The notes: generated by a model not told the origin, from the sequence alone. 64,000 nt of DNA from Nocardioides carbamazepini (GCF_024614185.1 NZ_JAHTLF010000013.1:550870-614869); one strand, 5' to 3'. Shown: positions 18,346 through 26,749, numbered from the stretch's first letter. Translations and numbers: made by a program.

Positions 18346-19140
18346 CTAGCGTGATTCGCTCTCACCCGCGGGCGTCGACTCCACCAGATGGCCGAAGACG
18401 ACCGACCGGTTGTCGGTGTGGAAGATCTCCGAGCAGGTCACCAGCGTGATCAGCTGGTCGCCGATGTCGGCCGGCGGCTGGGCGCCCCCGGACGGGTTGA
18501 CCGGCTTGTCGTCGAGCACCCAGGTCTCGGTGAACGGCACGATCAGGTCCTCACCGCCGGTGTCGAGGACATAGGTGTAGGTCGCCGCGCGGGTCTCCAC
18601 GATCACCTCGTCGCCCGGCTCGAGCGAGGGCAGCTCGGCGAACGGCTCGCCGTGGGTCACCCGGTGACCGGCGAGCACGTAGTTGCCCACCGCCCCCGCC
18701 TCGGTGTCCTCCATGTGGCCGATGCCCGCAGCGAGGACGGCGTCGCTGGAGCCCTCGAGCACCGGGATCGAGTAGTCCTTTCCGAACCTCGGGATGTGCA
18801 CGATGGCCGTCGCGTTGCCGAACTCGGTGCGCACCACGTCCTGGCCGTCGCCCCAGCCGGCCTCGAGCGCGCGGGTGACCTCGCCCTGGCGCTGCTGGGA
18901 CTGCCAGTTGGTGCCCCAGAACTGCCAGGCCACCCAGCCGAGGACGGCCAGGCCCGCGGCGATCAGGCCGCAGCCGAGCCAGAAGGTGACGCGCCGCCGG
19001 GCAGGCGCCGCCGGGCCCGACGGGCCGTCCGCGGGACGCGAGCGGCGCCGGCGTACCCGGGAGGGCGCGGGACCGCTGTCGACGTCAGCGGCCGCCTCGG
19101 CCCCCGGGTCGGAGCTGTCGGGCGCGTCGGTCTGCGTCAT
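18346..19140 (-). CDS. Class E sortase
   Basis: 264 residues. Basic cytoplasmic N-terminus, one membrane segment about 52-74, then the sortase beta-barrel. Catalytic triad visible: H159 in VLAGHRVTHGEPF, C236 in LITLVTCSEIF and R245 in NRSVVFGHL. The context around His and Cys matches actinobacterial class E. Known class E enzymes tend to prefer LAXTG, whereas both neighbours carry LPNTG. ATG 19140 is preceded by GAGGAGGGATCCC. Sandwiched between its two probable substrates on the same strand, with 68-bp gaps on both sides. Confidence 0.92.
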   Translation of the reverse strand: MTQTDAPDSSDPGAEAAADVDSGPAPSRVRRRRSRPADGPSGPAAPARRRVTFWLGCGLIAAGLAVLGWVAWQFWGTNWQSQQRQGEVTRALEAGWGDGQDVVRTEFGNATAIVHIPRFGKDYSIPVLEGSSDAVLAAGIGHMEDTEAGAVGNYVLAGHRVTHGEPFAELPSLEPGDEVIVETRAATYTYVLDTGGEDLIVPFTETWVLDDKPVNPSGGAQPPADIGDQLITLVTCSEIFHTDNRSVVFGHLVESTPAGESESR

Positions 19141-19209
19141 GGGATCCCTCCTCGACGGGGCACCGCGTCGGACAGCCCCACCCCATCCAACGCGACGCGG
19201 ACGCGTGTG

Positions 19210-19773
19210 TCACGTCCGGCGAGCTCGCTCAGCGAGTCCACCGCCGACGGCCACGAGCCCGATCCCGGCGAGGAGGAACCCCAGGTGCGGGCCACCGGTG
19301 TTGGGCAGCCCGCCGCCGCTGCTCCCACCGTTGCCCCCACCGGTCTCGCCCTCGGCGTCGACCTGGAACTTCACGCTGTCGCTGCAGCGCCCGAAACGGG
19401 TCGGGTCGTCGGGGACGAAGGTCGCGGTCGCCTGGTGCCTGCCGCGCTCGAGCCGCGGCCCGACGAGCTCGACCGTGGACCCCTCGTAGCGCACCGTCCG
19501 GGTCCACCGGTCCGCCGCCGCGGCGCGCGCGGACACGCGATCGCCGTCGACAGTGACCGTGCCCTTCGGCTGCACGCTGCCGGCCGCGGTCACCTGGACC
19601 CGCACGACAACGCGGTCGCCGGCGACGGTGGCCGGGACGGTGACCCGGCACGACGTCGGCACCGCGGGCGTATAGGGATCCGCGCTCGCGGGACTGCCGA
19701 CCAGGCCCAGGAGGGCGAGCAGGAACGCGGTGAGTGCCACGACGGCACTCGACGGCACCAGGCGACGACGCAT
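19210..19773 (-). CDS. LPNTG cell-wall-anchored protein, paralogue
   Basis: 187 residues. Signal peptide 1-31, an Ig-like beta domain about 34-138 with two cysteines (C42 and C130) placed to form a disulfide, a glycine/serine linker, LPNTG at 156-160, hydrophobic helix and RARRT tail. The repeated features YTPAVPT, GPRLERGRHQATATFVPDD align with the first LPNTG protein (YTPKIPT, GPRLPKGKYVATAALTPDN), so the two are paralogues. ATG 19773 has GATGAGG upstream, partly inside a hairpin. First gene of the minus-strand trio LPNTG-sortase-LPNTG. Confidence 0.85.
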   Translation of the reverse strand: MRRRLVPSSAVVALTAFLLALLGLVGSPASADPYTPAVPTSCRVTVPATVAGDRVVVRVQVTAAGSVQPKGTVTVDGDRVSARAAAADRWTRTVRYEGSTVELVGPRLERGRHQATATFVPDDPTRFGRCSDSVKFQVDAEGETGGGNGGSSGGGLPNTGGPHLGFLLAGIGLVAVGGGLAERARRT

Positions 19774-19923
19774 CGAACCTCATCTCTCCCGAGAGGATGA
19801 CTGTGGCGCTCCGCCCGTCACCGGCCGGCGACGGGCGAACCTGTATCACCCAACCGGTGTGCTGTGAGGTTTGTTACGGCCCGGCGCGAAAGATTTTGCC
19901 CGGTTGCCGTGACGCACGGTCAC
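19774..19923 (-). promoter_or_regulatory. Structured 5' region of the LPNTG/sortase locus
   Basis: Gene-free stretch with three inverted repeats: GTGAC-N5-GTCAC at 19909-19923 (possible operator), CGCCCGTC/GACGGGCG at 19811-19818/19829-19836, and a CATCCTCTC/GAGAGATG hairpin next to the Shine-Dalgarno of the downstream gene. Suggests regulated expression, possibly by ribosome-site masking. No known riboswitch consensus recognised. Confidence 0.4.
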
Positions 19924-19947
19924 ACCTGGCCCGACCGGACCGCGACC

Positions 19948-21114
19948 TCACAGGGTGCTCTGGACCCCGGCGAGGAGCTGGCGGGCCATCACGATCCGCT
20001 GCACCTGGTTGGTGCCCTCGTAGATCTGGGTGATCTTGGCGTCGCGCATCATCCGCTCGACCGGGTAGTCGCGTGTGTAGCCGTAGCCGCCGAGGACCTG
20101 CACCGCGTTGGTGGTGACCTCCATCGCCACGTCGGAGGCGAAGCACTTGGCCGCGGCGCCGAAGAAGGTCAGGTCGCTGTCGCCGCGCTCGGAGCGGCCG
20201 GCGGCGGCGTAGGTCAGCTGGCGGGCCGCCTCGACCTTCATGCCCATGTCGGCGAGCAGGAACTGCAGACCCTGGAAGTCGGCGATCGACCTGCCGAACT
20301 GCTGGCGCTCCTGGGCGTAGCCGAGCGCATAGTCGAGGGCGCCCTGGGCGACGCCCACGGCCTGCGCGGCGATGGTGACCCGGGTGTGGTCGAGGGTCTG
20401 CATGGCGTACTCGAAGCCCTTGCCCTCCTCGCCGATGATCCGATCGCCGGGGATGCGCACGTTGTCGAGATAGACCTCGCGGGTGGGCGAGCCCTTGATG
20501 CCGAGCTTCTTCTCGGGAGCGCCGAAGGAGACACCGGGGTCGGTCTTCTCGACGACGAACGCCGAGATGCCCTTCGAGCGGGCGTCGGGGTCGGTGGTGG
20601 CGAGGACGGTGTAGAACTCCGACTCCCCCGCGTTGGAGATCCAGCGCTTGGTTCCGTTGAGGATCCAGCCGTCGCCGTCGCGGACCGCGCGGGTCTTCTG
20701 GTTGGCGGCGTCCGAACCGGCGTCGGGCTCGGAGAGACAGTACGAGAAGCCCTCGCCCGCGGCGAGGCGGCCGAGGTACTTCTTCTTGAGGTCCTCCGAG
20801 CCGCCGATCATGATCGGCAGCGAGCCCAGCTTGTTGACCGCGGGGATCAGTGAGGCCGACACGTCGGCCCGCGCGATCTCCTCGATGACGAGCACGGTGG
20901 CGAGAGCGTCGGCCCCGGCGCCGCCGTACGCCTCCGGGACGTGGGGGGCGTGGAAGTCGGCCGCCCGCAGCGCCTCGGCGGCCTCGCGCGGGTAGCGGGC
21001 CTCCTCGTCGACCTCGGCGGCGAAGGGCGCGACCTTGGCGTCGCAGATCGCGCGCACCGCCTCGCGGATGGCCTGGTGCTCCTCGGACAGGGCGTACATC
21101 GGGTGGTCGCTCAC
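19948..21114 (-). CDS. Acyl-CoA dehydrogenase
   Basis: 388 residues, normal length. FAD-dependent alpha,beta-dehydrogenation of an acyl-CoA. Seen: [19 protein letters not shown] (FAD/substrate contact), [14 protein letters not shown], the GLQTL-like [16 protein letters not shown] region and [15 protein letters not shown] carrying the catalytic glutamate near the C-terminus. Short- or branched-chain specificity is likely but not provable. GTG 21114 follows AGGAG. Divergent from a TetR gene, with a palindromic AGTATCGTACT over its -10 region. Confidence 0.92.
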   Translation of the reverse strand: MSDHPMYALSEEHQAIREAVRAICDAKVAPFAAEVDEEARYPREAAEALRAADFHAPHVPEAYGGAGADALATVLVIEEIARADVSASLIPAVNKLGSLPIMIGGSEDLKKKYLGRLAAGEGFSYCLSEPDAGSDAANQKTRAVRDGDGWILNGTKRWISNAGESEFYTVLATTDPDARSKGISAFVVEKTDPGVSFGAPEKKLGIKGSPTREVYLDNVRIPGDRIIGEEGKGFEYAMQTLDHTRVTIAAQAVGVAQGALDYALGYAQERQQFGRSIADFQGLQFLLADMGMKVEAARQLTYAAAGRSERGDSDLTFFGAAAKCFASDVAMEVTTNAVQVLGGYGYTRDYPVERMMRDAKITQIYEGTNQVQRIVMARQLLAGVQSTL

Positions 21115-21152
21115 GACGGCTCTCCTGGCTCTCCCGGACTGGGCTGGTACTC

Positions 21153-21163
21153 AGTATCGTACT
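21153..21163. promoter_or_regulatory. Candidate TetR operator over acyl-CoA dehydrogenase promoter
   Basis: AGTA-TCG-TACT palindrome between the divergent TetR and acyl-CoA dehydrogenase genes; it contains TACGAT, the likely -10 of the dehydrogenase, so binding would repress it. Confidence 0.45.
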
Positions 21164-21198
21164 AGCGAGACTCCGTCCCGTCGAGTTAGGGTGCGGTG

Positions 21199-21864
21199 GT
21201 GCCCGCCACCGCCCGCGACCGTCTCGTCGCCGCCGCCTTCGAGCTCTTCGAGGGCCAGGGGTACGACGGCACCACCGTCGACGACATCGCCACCCGCGCA
21301 GCCACCGGGCGCAGCACCTTCTTCCGCCACTTCCGCGGCAAGGAGGACGTGGTCCTGCCCGACCACGACGCACTGCTGGGACGGATCGACACCCGGCTGG
21401 CCACGGCCTCGCCGGCGGGACGGGAGCTCGCGCTGCGCGAGGCCGCGGGCATCGTGCTCGCGCACTACCTGACCGAAGGGCCGACCGCGCGCGCCCGCTA
21501 CCGCCTGGCCAGCACGGTGCCGGCGATCCGGGACCGCGAGATCGCGAGCGTGCAGCGCTACGTGCGGCTCTTCGCCCGCCACGTGCACGGCTGGCTCGAC
21601 GTCGAGCCCGACGGCCCGCTGCGCGCCGAGCTCGTCGCCTCCGCCATCGTGATCGGCCACAACCACGTGCTCCGACAGTGGCTGCGCGGAGAGGTCGACG
21701 ACGCCGCGACGGCCGAGGCGCTGGTGGACCGCGCGCTGGGCCATGCCCTGGCCCTGCTCCGCGGCGAGGCGGCGGCCGGGCCGCCCGCGATCGTGATCAC
21801 CGGCGGCCAGCAGGACGTCGAGCAGGTCGTGCGTCAGGTCCGTGCGGCTCTCGGACACCCCTGA
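21199..21864 (+). CDS. TetR-family regulator
   Basis: 221 residues. N-terminal TetR DNA-binding domain: ATARDRLVAAAFELFEGQGY, TVDDIATRAATGRSTFFRHFRGKEDV. The rest is a helical ligand domain. Start chosen at GTG 21199, six bases after TAGGGT; GTG 21196 is three bases earlier. Probably represses the divergent acyl-CoA dehydrogenase, sensing an acyl-CoA (inference). Its stop codon is the first part of a 9-bp tandem repeat. Confidence 0.88.
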   Translation: MPATARDRLVAAAFELFEGQGYDGTTVDDIATRAATGRSTFFRHFRGKEDVVLPDHDALLGRIDTRLATASPAGRELALREAAGIVLAHYLTEGPTARARYRLASTVPAIRDREIASVQRYVRLFARHVHGWLDVEPDGPLRAELVASAIVIGHNHVLRQWLRGEVDDAATAEALVDRALGHALALLRGEAAAGPPAIVITGGQQDVEQVVRQVRAALGHP

Positions 21865-21898
21865 CCGGGAAGACCGGGAAGACCGGGAAGACCGGGAA
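21863..21898. repeat. Four tandem copies of GACCGGGAA
   Basis: Perfect 9-bp unit repeated four times (21863-21871, 21872-21880, 21881-21889, 21890-21898). In the plus-strand frame that leads into the CoA-binding gene it would encode RED repeats, but that part is probably untranslated. Likely replication-slippage tract. Confidence 0.85.
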
Positions 21899-21928
21899 GA
21901 TCCGGCGCCCGGGGTGCCTTGCACCTAC

Positions 21929-22348
21929 GTGACCACTCCAGCCCACCTCGACCCCGCCGTCATCGACCGGATGCTCGACGACGCCACGACCTGGGCCGTC
22001 GTCGGCCTGTCCGGCAACCCCGGCCGGACCGCCTACGAGATCGCCGCGCTGCTCCAGCGGCGCGGCAAGCGGATCGTGCCGATCCATCCGTCGGCGCCGG
22101 TCGTGCTCGGCGAGCAGGGCTACGCCACGCTCGCCGACGTGCCGTTCCCCATCGACGTGGTCGACGTCTTCCGGCGCTCCGAGGAAGCCGGCCGGTTCGC
22201 CGACGAGGCCGTCGCGATCGGTGCCGGCGGCGTCTGGTTCCAGCTCGGCGTGGTCGACGAGGCCGCCTTCGAGCGCACCCGCGCGGCCGGGGTGCCGATG
22301 GTCATGGACACCTGCCCGGCCATCGAGTGGCGCAAGCGCGGCCGCTGA
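21929..22348 (+). CDS. CoA-binding domain protein (YccU-like)
   Basis: 139 residues, a single Rossmann-like CoA-binding domain: TWAVVGLSGNPGRTAYEIA, GKRIVPIHPSAPVVLGEQGYATLADVPFPIDVVDVFRR, AGGVWFQLGVVDEAAFERTRAAGVPMVMDTCPAIE. Standalone members bind CoA or acyl-CoA and are linked to protein acylation or CoA metabolism, but the specific role is unknown. Start is uncertain: GTG 21929 best fits the family; ATG 21842 is also in frame but would translate the tandem repeat. Confidence 0.75.
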   Translation: MTTPAHLDPAVIDRMLDDATTWAVVGLSGNPGRTAYEIAALLQRRGKRIVPIHPSAPVVLGEQGYATLADVPFPIDVVDVFRRSEEAGRFADEAVAIGAGGVWFQLGVVDEAAFERTRAAGVPMVMDTCPAIEWRKRGR

Positions 22349-22369
22349 CCCGGACCACCGGTCGCGGGC

Positions 22370-22858
22370 TCACTGGTCGCGGACGACGGAGCCCTTCGCC
22401 TCGGCGACGGCCTTCAGCTCGGCCTGGAAGTCGGTCATCTGCCGCTGCAGGGCGGGGTCGGTCGCCGCGAGGATCCGTACGGCGAGCAGGCCCGCGTTGC
22501 GCGCGCCGCCGATCGCGACCGTCGCCACCGGCACGCCCGCGGGCATCTGGACGATCGACAGCAGCGAGTCCATGCCGTCGAGGTACTTCAGCGGCACCGG
22601 CACGCCGATCACCGGCAGGGGCGTGACCGCGGCGAGCATGCCGGGCAGGTGCGCCGCACCGCCCGCGCCGGCGATGATGACGGACAGCCCGCGACCCGCT
22701 GCCTCCTGGCCGTAGGCCAGCATCTCGGCCGGCATCCGGTGCGCCGAGACCACGTCGGCCTCGTAGGCGACACCGAACTCCCGCAGCGCCTCGGCGGCGG
22801 CCTTCATCACCGGCCAGTCGGAGTCCGAGCCCATCACGATGCCCACGCGCGCAGTCAT
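22370..22858 (-). CDS. purE: N5-carboxyaminoimidazole ribonucleotide mutase
   Basis: 162 residues. Converts N5-CAIR to CAIR in purine synthesis. Seen: [19 protein letters not shown], the VVSAHRMP loop and [17 protein letters not shown] that hold the substrate phosphate and carboxylate. ATG 22858 follows TAGCCT by 6 bases. PurK, the enzyme of the preceding step, is on the same strand about 740 bp upstream; a toxin-antitoxin pair on the opposite strand separates them, so the two now need separate promoters. Confidence 0.95.
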   Translation of the reverse strand: MTARVGIVMGSDSDWPVMKAAAEALREFGVAYEADVVSAHRMPAEMLAYGQEAAGRGLSVIIAGAGGAAHLPGMLAAVTPLPVIGVPVPLKYLDGMDSLLSIVQMPAGVPVATVAIGGARNAGLLAVRILAATDPALQRQMTDFQAELKAVAEAKGSVVRDQ

Positions 22859-22947
22859 GGCGCGAGGCTACTCACTCACATTTCCGTCCTCCACAGCGCA
22901 CGGTCCTCTGACGGCGACGCAAGCCTCCGCTCGCCTAGACTCGGGTC

Positions 22948-23172
22948 ATGTCAGAGAGTCGTGAGGAACTGCACCACCTGATCGACGCCCTGCCCGACGA
23001 GCAGGTCGCGCAGGTGCTGTCCGACGTACGCAACCTGACCGCGCGACGCCGGGTGCCCACGGAGAAGGCGTTCGCCTGGATCGGTGCGGGTCCTGCCGAC
23101 AACGAACGCACGGACAACGCCCAACGGGTTGACGAGCTGCTGGCCGAAGGCTTCGGCCGCAGCCGACCGTGA
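22948..23172 (+). CDS. VapB-like antitoxin
   Basis: 74 residues, acidic and helical, beginning MSESREELHHLIDALPDEQ with a C-terminal DNNAQRVDELLAEGF-like toxin-binding tail. Assigned as antitoxin mainly from position: its stop overlaps the PIN toxin start as GTGA. ATG 22948 follows TAGACT by 6 bases (leaderless). Expected to neutralise the toxin and autorepress the operon. Confidence 0.7.
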   Translation: MSESREELHHLIDALPDEQVAQVLSDVRNLTARRRVPTEKAFAWIGAGPADNERTDNAQRVDELLAEGFGRSRP

Positions 23173-23597
23173 TCCTGTTCGATACGGCACCTATCGTCGC
23201 CGCTGCCTTCACCACGGAGGACCACCATCACGCCTGCGTGGAGTTGTTTGCGGGCCTTCGCCTTGCCGAGCGGGCCCTGTTGCTCCCAACTACCGTCGCT
23301 GCCGAGGTCGGCTACCTGATCGACAGACTCGGTGGTCCAGTGCGCGAAGCAGGGTTCCTGGCCGGCATAGCCGAAGGGGGCTTCGAGCCGGTCGAGTTGA
23401 CCTTGACCGACTATGCCCGCATGGCGGAGTTGGTCGAGCAGTACGCCGACCTCCGCCTGGGCACGACCGACGCCTCGATCATCGCTCTGGCAGAGCGCCT
23501 GGGGATCACGGAGATCGCGACGCTCGACCGGCGCCATTTCACCGCCGTCCGCCCCCGACACGTCGATGCGTTGACCCTGCTGCCCGAGCAGCTCTGA
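23169..23597 (+). CDS. PIN-domain ribonuclease toxin (VapC-like)
   Basis: 142 residues. Four acidic residues of the PIN active site are visible: D5 in ILFDTAPIV, E46 in TTVAAEVGYLI, D101 in LGTTDASIIALAERLG and D120 in ATLDRRHF. Family toxins cleave tRNA or rRNA under magnesium. GTG 23169 overlaps the antitoxin stop. The pair sits between purE and purK, genes normally adjacent, so it is probably an insertion; its GC content is somewhat lower than in the flanking pur genes. Confidence 0.85.
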   Translation: MILFDTAPIVAAAFTTEDHHHACVELFAGLRLAERALLLPTTVAAEVGYLIDRLGGPVREAGFLAGIAEGGFEPVELTLTDYARMAELVEQYADLRLGTTDASIIALAERLGITEIATLDRRHFTAVRPRHVDALTLLPEQL

Positions 23598-23603
23598 GGC
23601 CGG

Positions 23604-24782
23604 CTACTCGCTCTCGTTGCCGAGGTCGCCGCGGAACCAGGCGGCGGCGTGCCGGCCACGCTCCAGGCAGTCCTCGAGATCGTCGCCGTAGACGTTGACG
23701 TGGCCGACCTTCCGCCCCGGCCGCAGGTCCTTGCCGTAGAGGTGCACCCGCAGGTGAGGATCGCGGGCGAGCGCGTGCGGGTAGCCGTCGTAGAGGCGGC
23801 CGACGTGCTGGTCGTCGCCGCCGAGGATGTTGACCATCACGGTCCAGCGGGCGCGCGGTGCGGGCGAGCCGAGCGGGAGGTCGAGCGCGGCGCGCAGATG
23901 GTTCTCGAACTGGCTGGTGACCGCGCCGTCCTGGGTCCAGTGACCGGTGTTGTGGGGGCGCATGGCGAGCTCGTTGATGTAGACGACCGGGCGACCGTCG
24001 GCGTCGACCGCCTCGAACAGCTCGACCGCGAGGATGCCGGTGACGCCGAGCTCACCGGCGATCCGGAGGGCGAGCTCCTGCGCGGACGTCGCGAGACCGG
24101 GGTCGAGGTCGGGCGCCGGGGCGACCACCTCCCGGCACACGCCGTCGACCTGGAGGGTCGCGACGACCGGGTACGCCGCCGCTTGGCCGCCGGGCGCGCG
24201 GGCCACGAGCGCGGAGAGCTCGCGGCGGAAGTCGACGAGCTCCTCGGCCAGCAGCCCCACCCCGGTCGCCTCGGCGGCGGCCAGCGGCTCGGCCGCGTCG
24301 GCGAGGGTCCGGACGACCCAGACCCCCTTGCCGTCGTACCCACCGCGGGAGACCTTGAGCACGCACGGCAGGCCGAACGCCTCGACCTCGTCCGCGGATC
24401 CGACGACCGCCCAGCGGGGCTGGGGGGCGTCGAGACGGGCCATCGCCTCCCGCATCACGATCTTGTCCTGCGCGTGGACCAGCGCCTCGGGGCCCGGGTG
24501 CGCGGTCACGCCGTCGGCTGCGAGTGCCCGCAGGTGCTCGGTCGGGACGTGCTCGTGGTCGAAGGTGACGACCGAGCAGCCCTCGGTGACGGCCCGCAGC
24601 GTGGCCAGGTCGCGGTAGTCGCCGACCAGCTGGTCAGGGATGACCTGGGCGGCCGAGACGCCCTCGGCCTCGGCGAGCAGACGGAGCGGTACGCCGAGGG
24701 CGATGGCCGGCTGGGCCATCATCCGGGCGAGCTGACCGCCACCGATCACGGCGATCCGGGGCGCGGGTTCGGTCGTCGACAC
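23604..24782 (-). CDS. purK: 5-(carboxyamino)imidazole ribonucleotide synthase
   Basis: 392 residues of the ATP-grasp fold, making N5-CAIR from AIR, ATP and bicarbonate. Seen: RIAVIGGGQLARMMAQPAIAL near the N-terminus, TFDHEHVPTEHL, LKVSRGGYDGKGVWVV (ATP loop), VELFEAVDADGRPVVYINELAMRPHNTGHWT (metal site) and a C-terminal KVGHVNVYG. GTG 24782 was chosen because TAGGGT ends 7 bases before it; a GTG at 24800 would place the promoter inside the coding region. Confidence 0.95.
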   Translation of the reverse strand: MSTTEPAPRIAVIGGGQLARMMAQPAIALGVPLRLLAEAEGVSAAQVIPDQLVGDYRDLATLRAVTEGCSVVTFDHEHVPTEHLRALAADGVTAHPGPEALVHAQDKIVMREAMARLDAPQPRWAVVGSADEVEAFGLPCVLKVSRGGYDGKGVWVVRTLADAAEPLAAAEATGVGLLAEELVDFRRELSALVARAPGGQAAAYPVVATLQVDGVCREVVAPAPDLDPGLATSAQELALRIAGELGVTGILAVELFEAVDADGRPVVYINELAMRPHNTGHWTQDGAVTSQFENHLRAALDLPLGSPAPRARWTVMVNILGGDDQHVGRLYDGYPHALARDPHLRVHLYGKDLRPGRKVGHVNVYGDDLEDCLERGRHAAAWFRGDLGNESE

Positions 24783-24810
24783 GGCCGAAACCCTACGCAC
24801 CGGGCGCGGC

Positions 24811-25134
24811 CTACGCCGAGCCGGCCTCCACGGCCTCGCTGAGCTCGAAGCGCAGCCCCTGGCCGCGGATCGTCGTGATGAGGCGGGGCTGGCGGGTGTC
24901 GTCGCCGAGCTTGCGCCGCACCCATCCCAGGTGGACGTCGATCGTCTTCGACGACGTCCAGAAGGTCACCCCCCACACGTCGCGCATCAGCTCCTCGCGC
25001 GTCACGATCGACCCGGCGCGCGCGATCAGCGCGTGCACCAGGTCGAACTCCTTGCGCGACAACAGGATCTCGCGGTCCCCACGCCACATGCGCCGGGCCG
25101 ACGGGTCGACCCGAACGTCCTGCACCTCGATCAC
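24811..25134 (-). CDS. Orphan winged-helix DNA-binding protein (OmpR-type)
   Basis: 107 residues comprising only an OmpR/PhoB effector domain: LLSRKEFDLVHALIARAGSIVTREELMRDVWG, TSSKTIDVHLGWVRRKLGDD, LITTIRGQGLRFE. There is no receiver domain and no adjacent histidine kinase. GTG 25134 is preceded by TACCTT with a 7-base gap; longer in-frame extension to 25266 lacks sensible sequence. Stands between the adenylyl cyclase and purK. Target genes unknown. Confidence 0.8.
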   Translation of the reverse strand: MIEVQDVRVDPSARRMWRGDREILLSRKEFDLVHALIARAGSIVTREELMRDVWGVTFWTSSKTIDVHLGWVRRKLGDDTRQPRLITTIRGQGLRFELSEAVEAGSA

Positions 25135-25246
25135 AGGGCTCAAGGTAAGGACCTGGCCGCCTCCCCGACACCGAATGGCAAGAATTTTGCCTTGAGAAGG
25201 CACCCCAAAACGGGCGCTGACCAGGGATTTCGGTGAAGATGAGAGG

Positions 25247-26206
25247 TCAGGCTCGCCTGACTGCAACAGGTTCCACCACGCCGAAGCCCCGGACCGGACG
25301 GGCCGGCAGCGGTCGGGACTCGACCTGGTCGGCCGGGAGCAGGTCGGCGGTCGCGTGGTCGACGATGATCCGGTTGCGGCGTGCCACCTGCGTCAGCCGG
25401 GCGGCGAGGTTGACCGGCGGACCGAAGACGTCGCCCATCCGCAGCACCACGCCGCCGGACGCGAGGCCGACCCGCACATCCGGCATCCGGGGGTCGCGGC
25501 CGATCACGTTGATGATCCCCTCGGCGGTGGCGAACGCGGCCATCGGGTCGTCGTTCACGAACAGCACGGCGTCACCCATGCTCTTGATCAGCCGGCCCTG
25601 CTCACGGGCGATGACGTCGCCGCACCGGGCTTCGAAGACCTCCACGAGCTCCCCGATCCGCTCGCGGGAGACCTCGTTGGACAGCGCGGTGAACCCGACG
25701 ATGTCGGCGAACCCGACGCTGAGGTCGGTGGTGTGCGGGTCGTCGTCGAGGGCGCGCACGGACTCCATGCGCGCGACGGCGGCGGCGAGGTGGCGGCGCC
25801 AGGCGTAGACGAGCAGTCCCTCGAACCGCTCGCCCAGCCGGGCCAGCACCCAGGCGCCGGGGTCGTCGTCGACCGGCTCGCCCTCGGGTACGCCGTCGGC
25901 GACGTGCTGCACCAGCTCGCCGACCTCCCAGTCGGCCAGCCGGGCCATGGTGATGCCGACCCCGCGGGTGACGTTGAGCGCCACGTCGTGGTCGATGACG
26001 CCGTCCGCGAGGATCTGCGTCATCAACCTCATGGCGGCGACGTCGGCGTCGGTGTAGGCGCGCTCGTCACCGTGCTCGGCGAAGCCGAGCGTGCGGAACA
26101 GCCGGCGGGTCTGGTCGAGCGGCAGGCCGGCCTGCTCGGCGACCTCCGCCGCGGTGAGCTGGGGTTCCTCCCCGAGGCAGGCCTGCTCGGGGACGGTGTC
26201 AGACAC
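25247..26206 (-). CDS. Class III adenylyl cyclase with Rv1264-type regulatory domain
   Basis: 319 residues. Residues ~16-135 resemble the N-terminal regulatory domain of mycobacterial Rv1264, a pH-responsive autoinhibitory module (LTAAEVAEQAGLPLDQTRRLFR, ILADGVIDHDVALNVTRGVG). The catalytic domain from ~160 has metal aspartates D168 (FADIVGFT) and D212 (IKSMGD), adenine-selecting K208 and D259 (GDVFG), and VNLAARLTQVAR. All key residues are present, so activity as a cAMP synthase is expected. GTG 26206 overlaps the end of the PH-domain gene by 8 bases, suggesting a birA-PH-cyclase operon. Confidence 0.88.
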   Translation of the reverse strand: MSDTVPEQACLGEEPQLTAAEVAEQAGLPLDQTRRLFRTLGFAEHGDERAYTDADVAAMRLMTQILADGVIDHDVALNVTRGVGITMARLADWEVGELVQHVADGVPEGEPVDDDPGAWVLARLGERFEGLLVYAWRRHLAAAVARMESVRALDDDPHTTDLSVGFADIVGFTALSNEVSRERIGELVEVFEARCGDVIAREQGRLIKSMGDAVLFVNDDPMAAFATAEGIINVIGRDPRMPDVRVGLASGGVVLRMGDVFGPPVNLAARLTQVARRNRIIVDHATADLLPADQVESRPLPARPVRGFGVVEPVAVRRA

Positions 26207-26720
26207 CTTCGTCCCGACGGGGCGCCTGCCCGCTGTGGAGCTCGTGGAGCAGCTCGTTGAGCTGGCGCTGGGTGGCCTCGACGTGCGGGATGTCGTTGAG
26301 GCGCACCATGCCGAAGGTCGACGCGTCGGCGATCAGCAGGCTGCCACAGCCGAACGGCCGGTCCAGCAGGTTGATCTCGATGGAGATGTCGCTGACCCGG
26401 GCCAGCGGGATGTCGTGGCCGCGGCGGGTGATGATCCCGTTGCGGGTGATCAGCCGGCGGTCGGTGAAGGCGTGCACCGTGGTCAGCCAGACCAGGAACG
26501 GACGCACCGAGAACCACAGGATCCCGATGATCGCGAGGACCCACACGATCAGGGTGAGCACCCGCTGCACACCGGAGTCCTCGAGCCGGACCTGGACGAC
26601 GACGCCGATGGCGAGCAGCACCACGAGCGCCAGGATCGGCCCGAACAGCGCCTTGGGGTGCTGACGGGTGCTGACGATCAGGCGCTCACCGGGGTTGAGC
26701 AGCTTCTTCGAGATGGCCAC
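26199..26720 (-). CDS. Bacterial PH-domain membrane protein
   Basis: 173 residues. N-terminal LLNPGERLIVSTRQHPKALFG, two membrane segments about 28-50 and 60-82, then a bPH2-type PH domain: TVHAFTDRRLITRNGIITRRGHDIPLARVSDISI, EINLLDRPFGCGSLLIADAS. Family function is poorly defined. GTG 26720 follows GATGAT by 6 bases. Overlaps the adenylyl cyclase by 8 bases. Confidence 0.82.
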   Translation of the reverse strand: MAISKKLLNPGERLIVSTRQHPKALFGPILALVVLLAIGVVVQVRLEDSGVQRVLTLIVWVLAIIGILWFSVRPFLVWLTTVHAFTDRRLITRNGIITRRGHDIPLARVSDISIEINLLDRPFGCGSLLIADASTFGMVRLNDIPHVEATQRQLNELLHELHSGQAPRRDEGV

Positions 26721-26749
26721 GGGCCGATCATCCCACCAAATCGACCGAT

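Noticed and set aside
19774..19860. c-di-GMP or c-di-AMP riboswitch before the LPNTG gene
   Set aside because: Hairpins are present but the conserved loop sequences of those classes could not be found.
21863..21898. Possible CRISPR-like repeat
   Set aside because: Units are 9 bp and directly abutting, with no spacers; no cas genes anywhere in the window.
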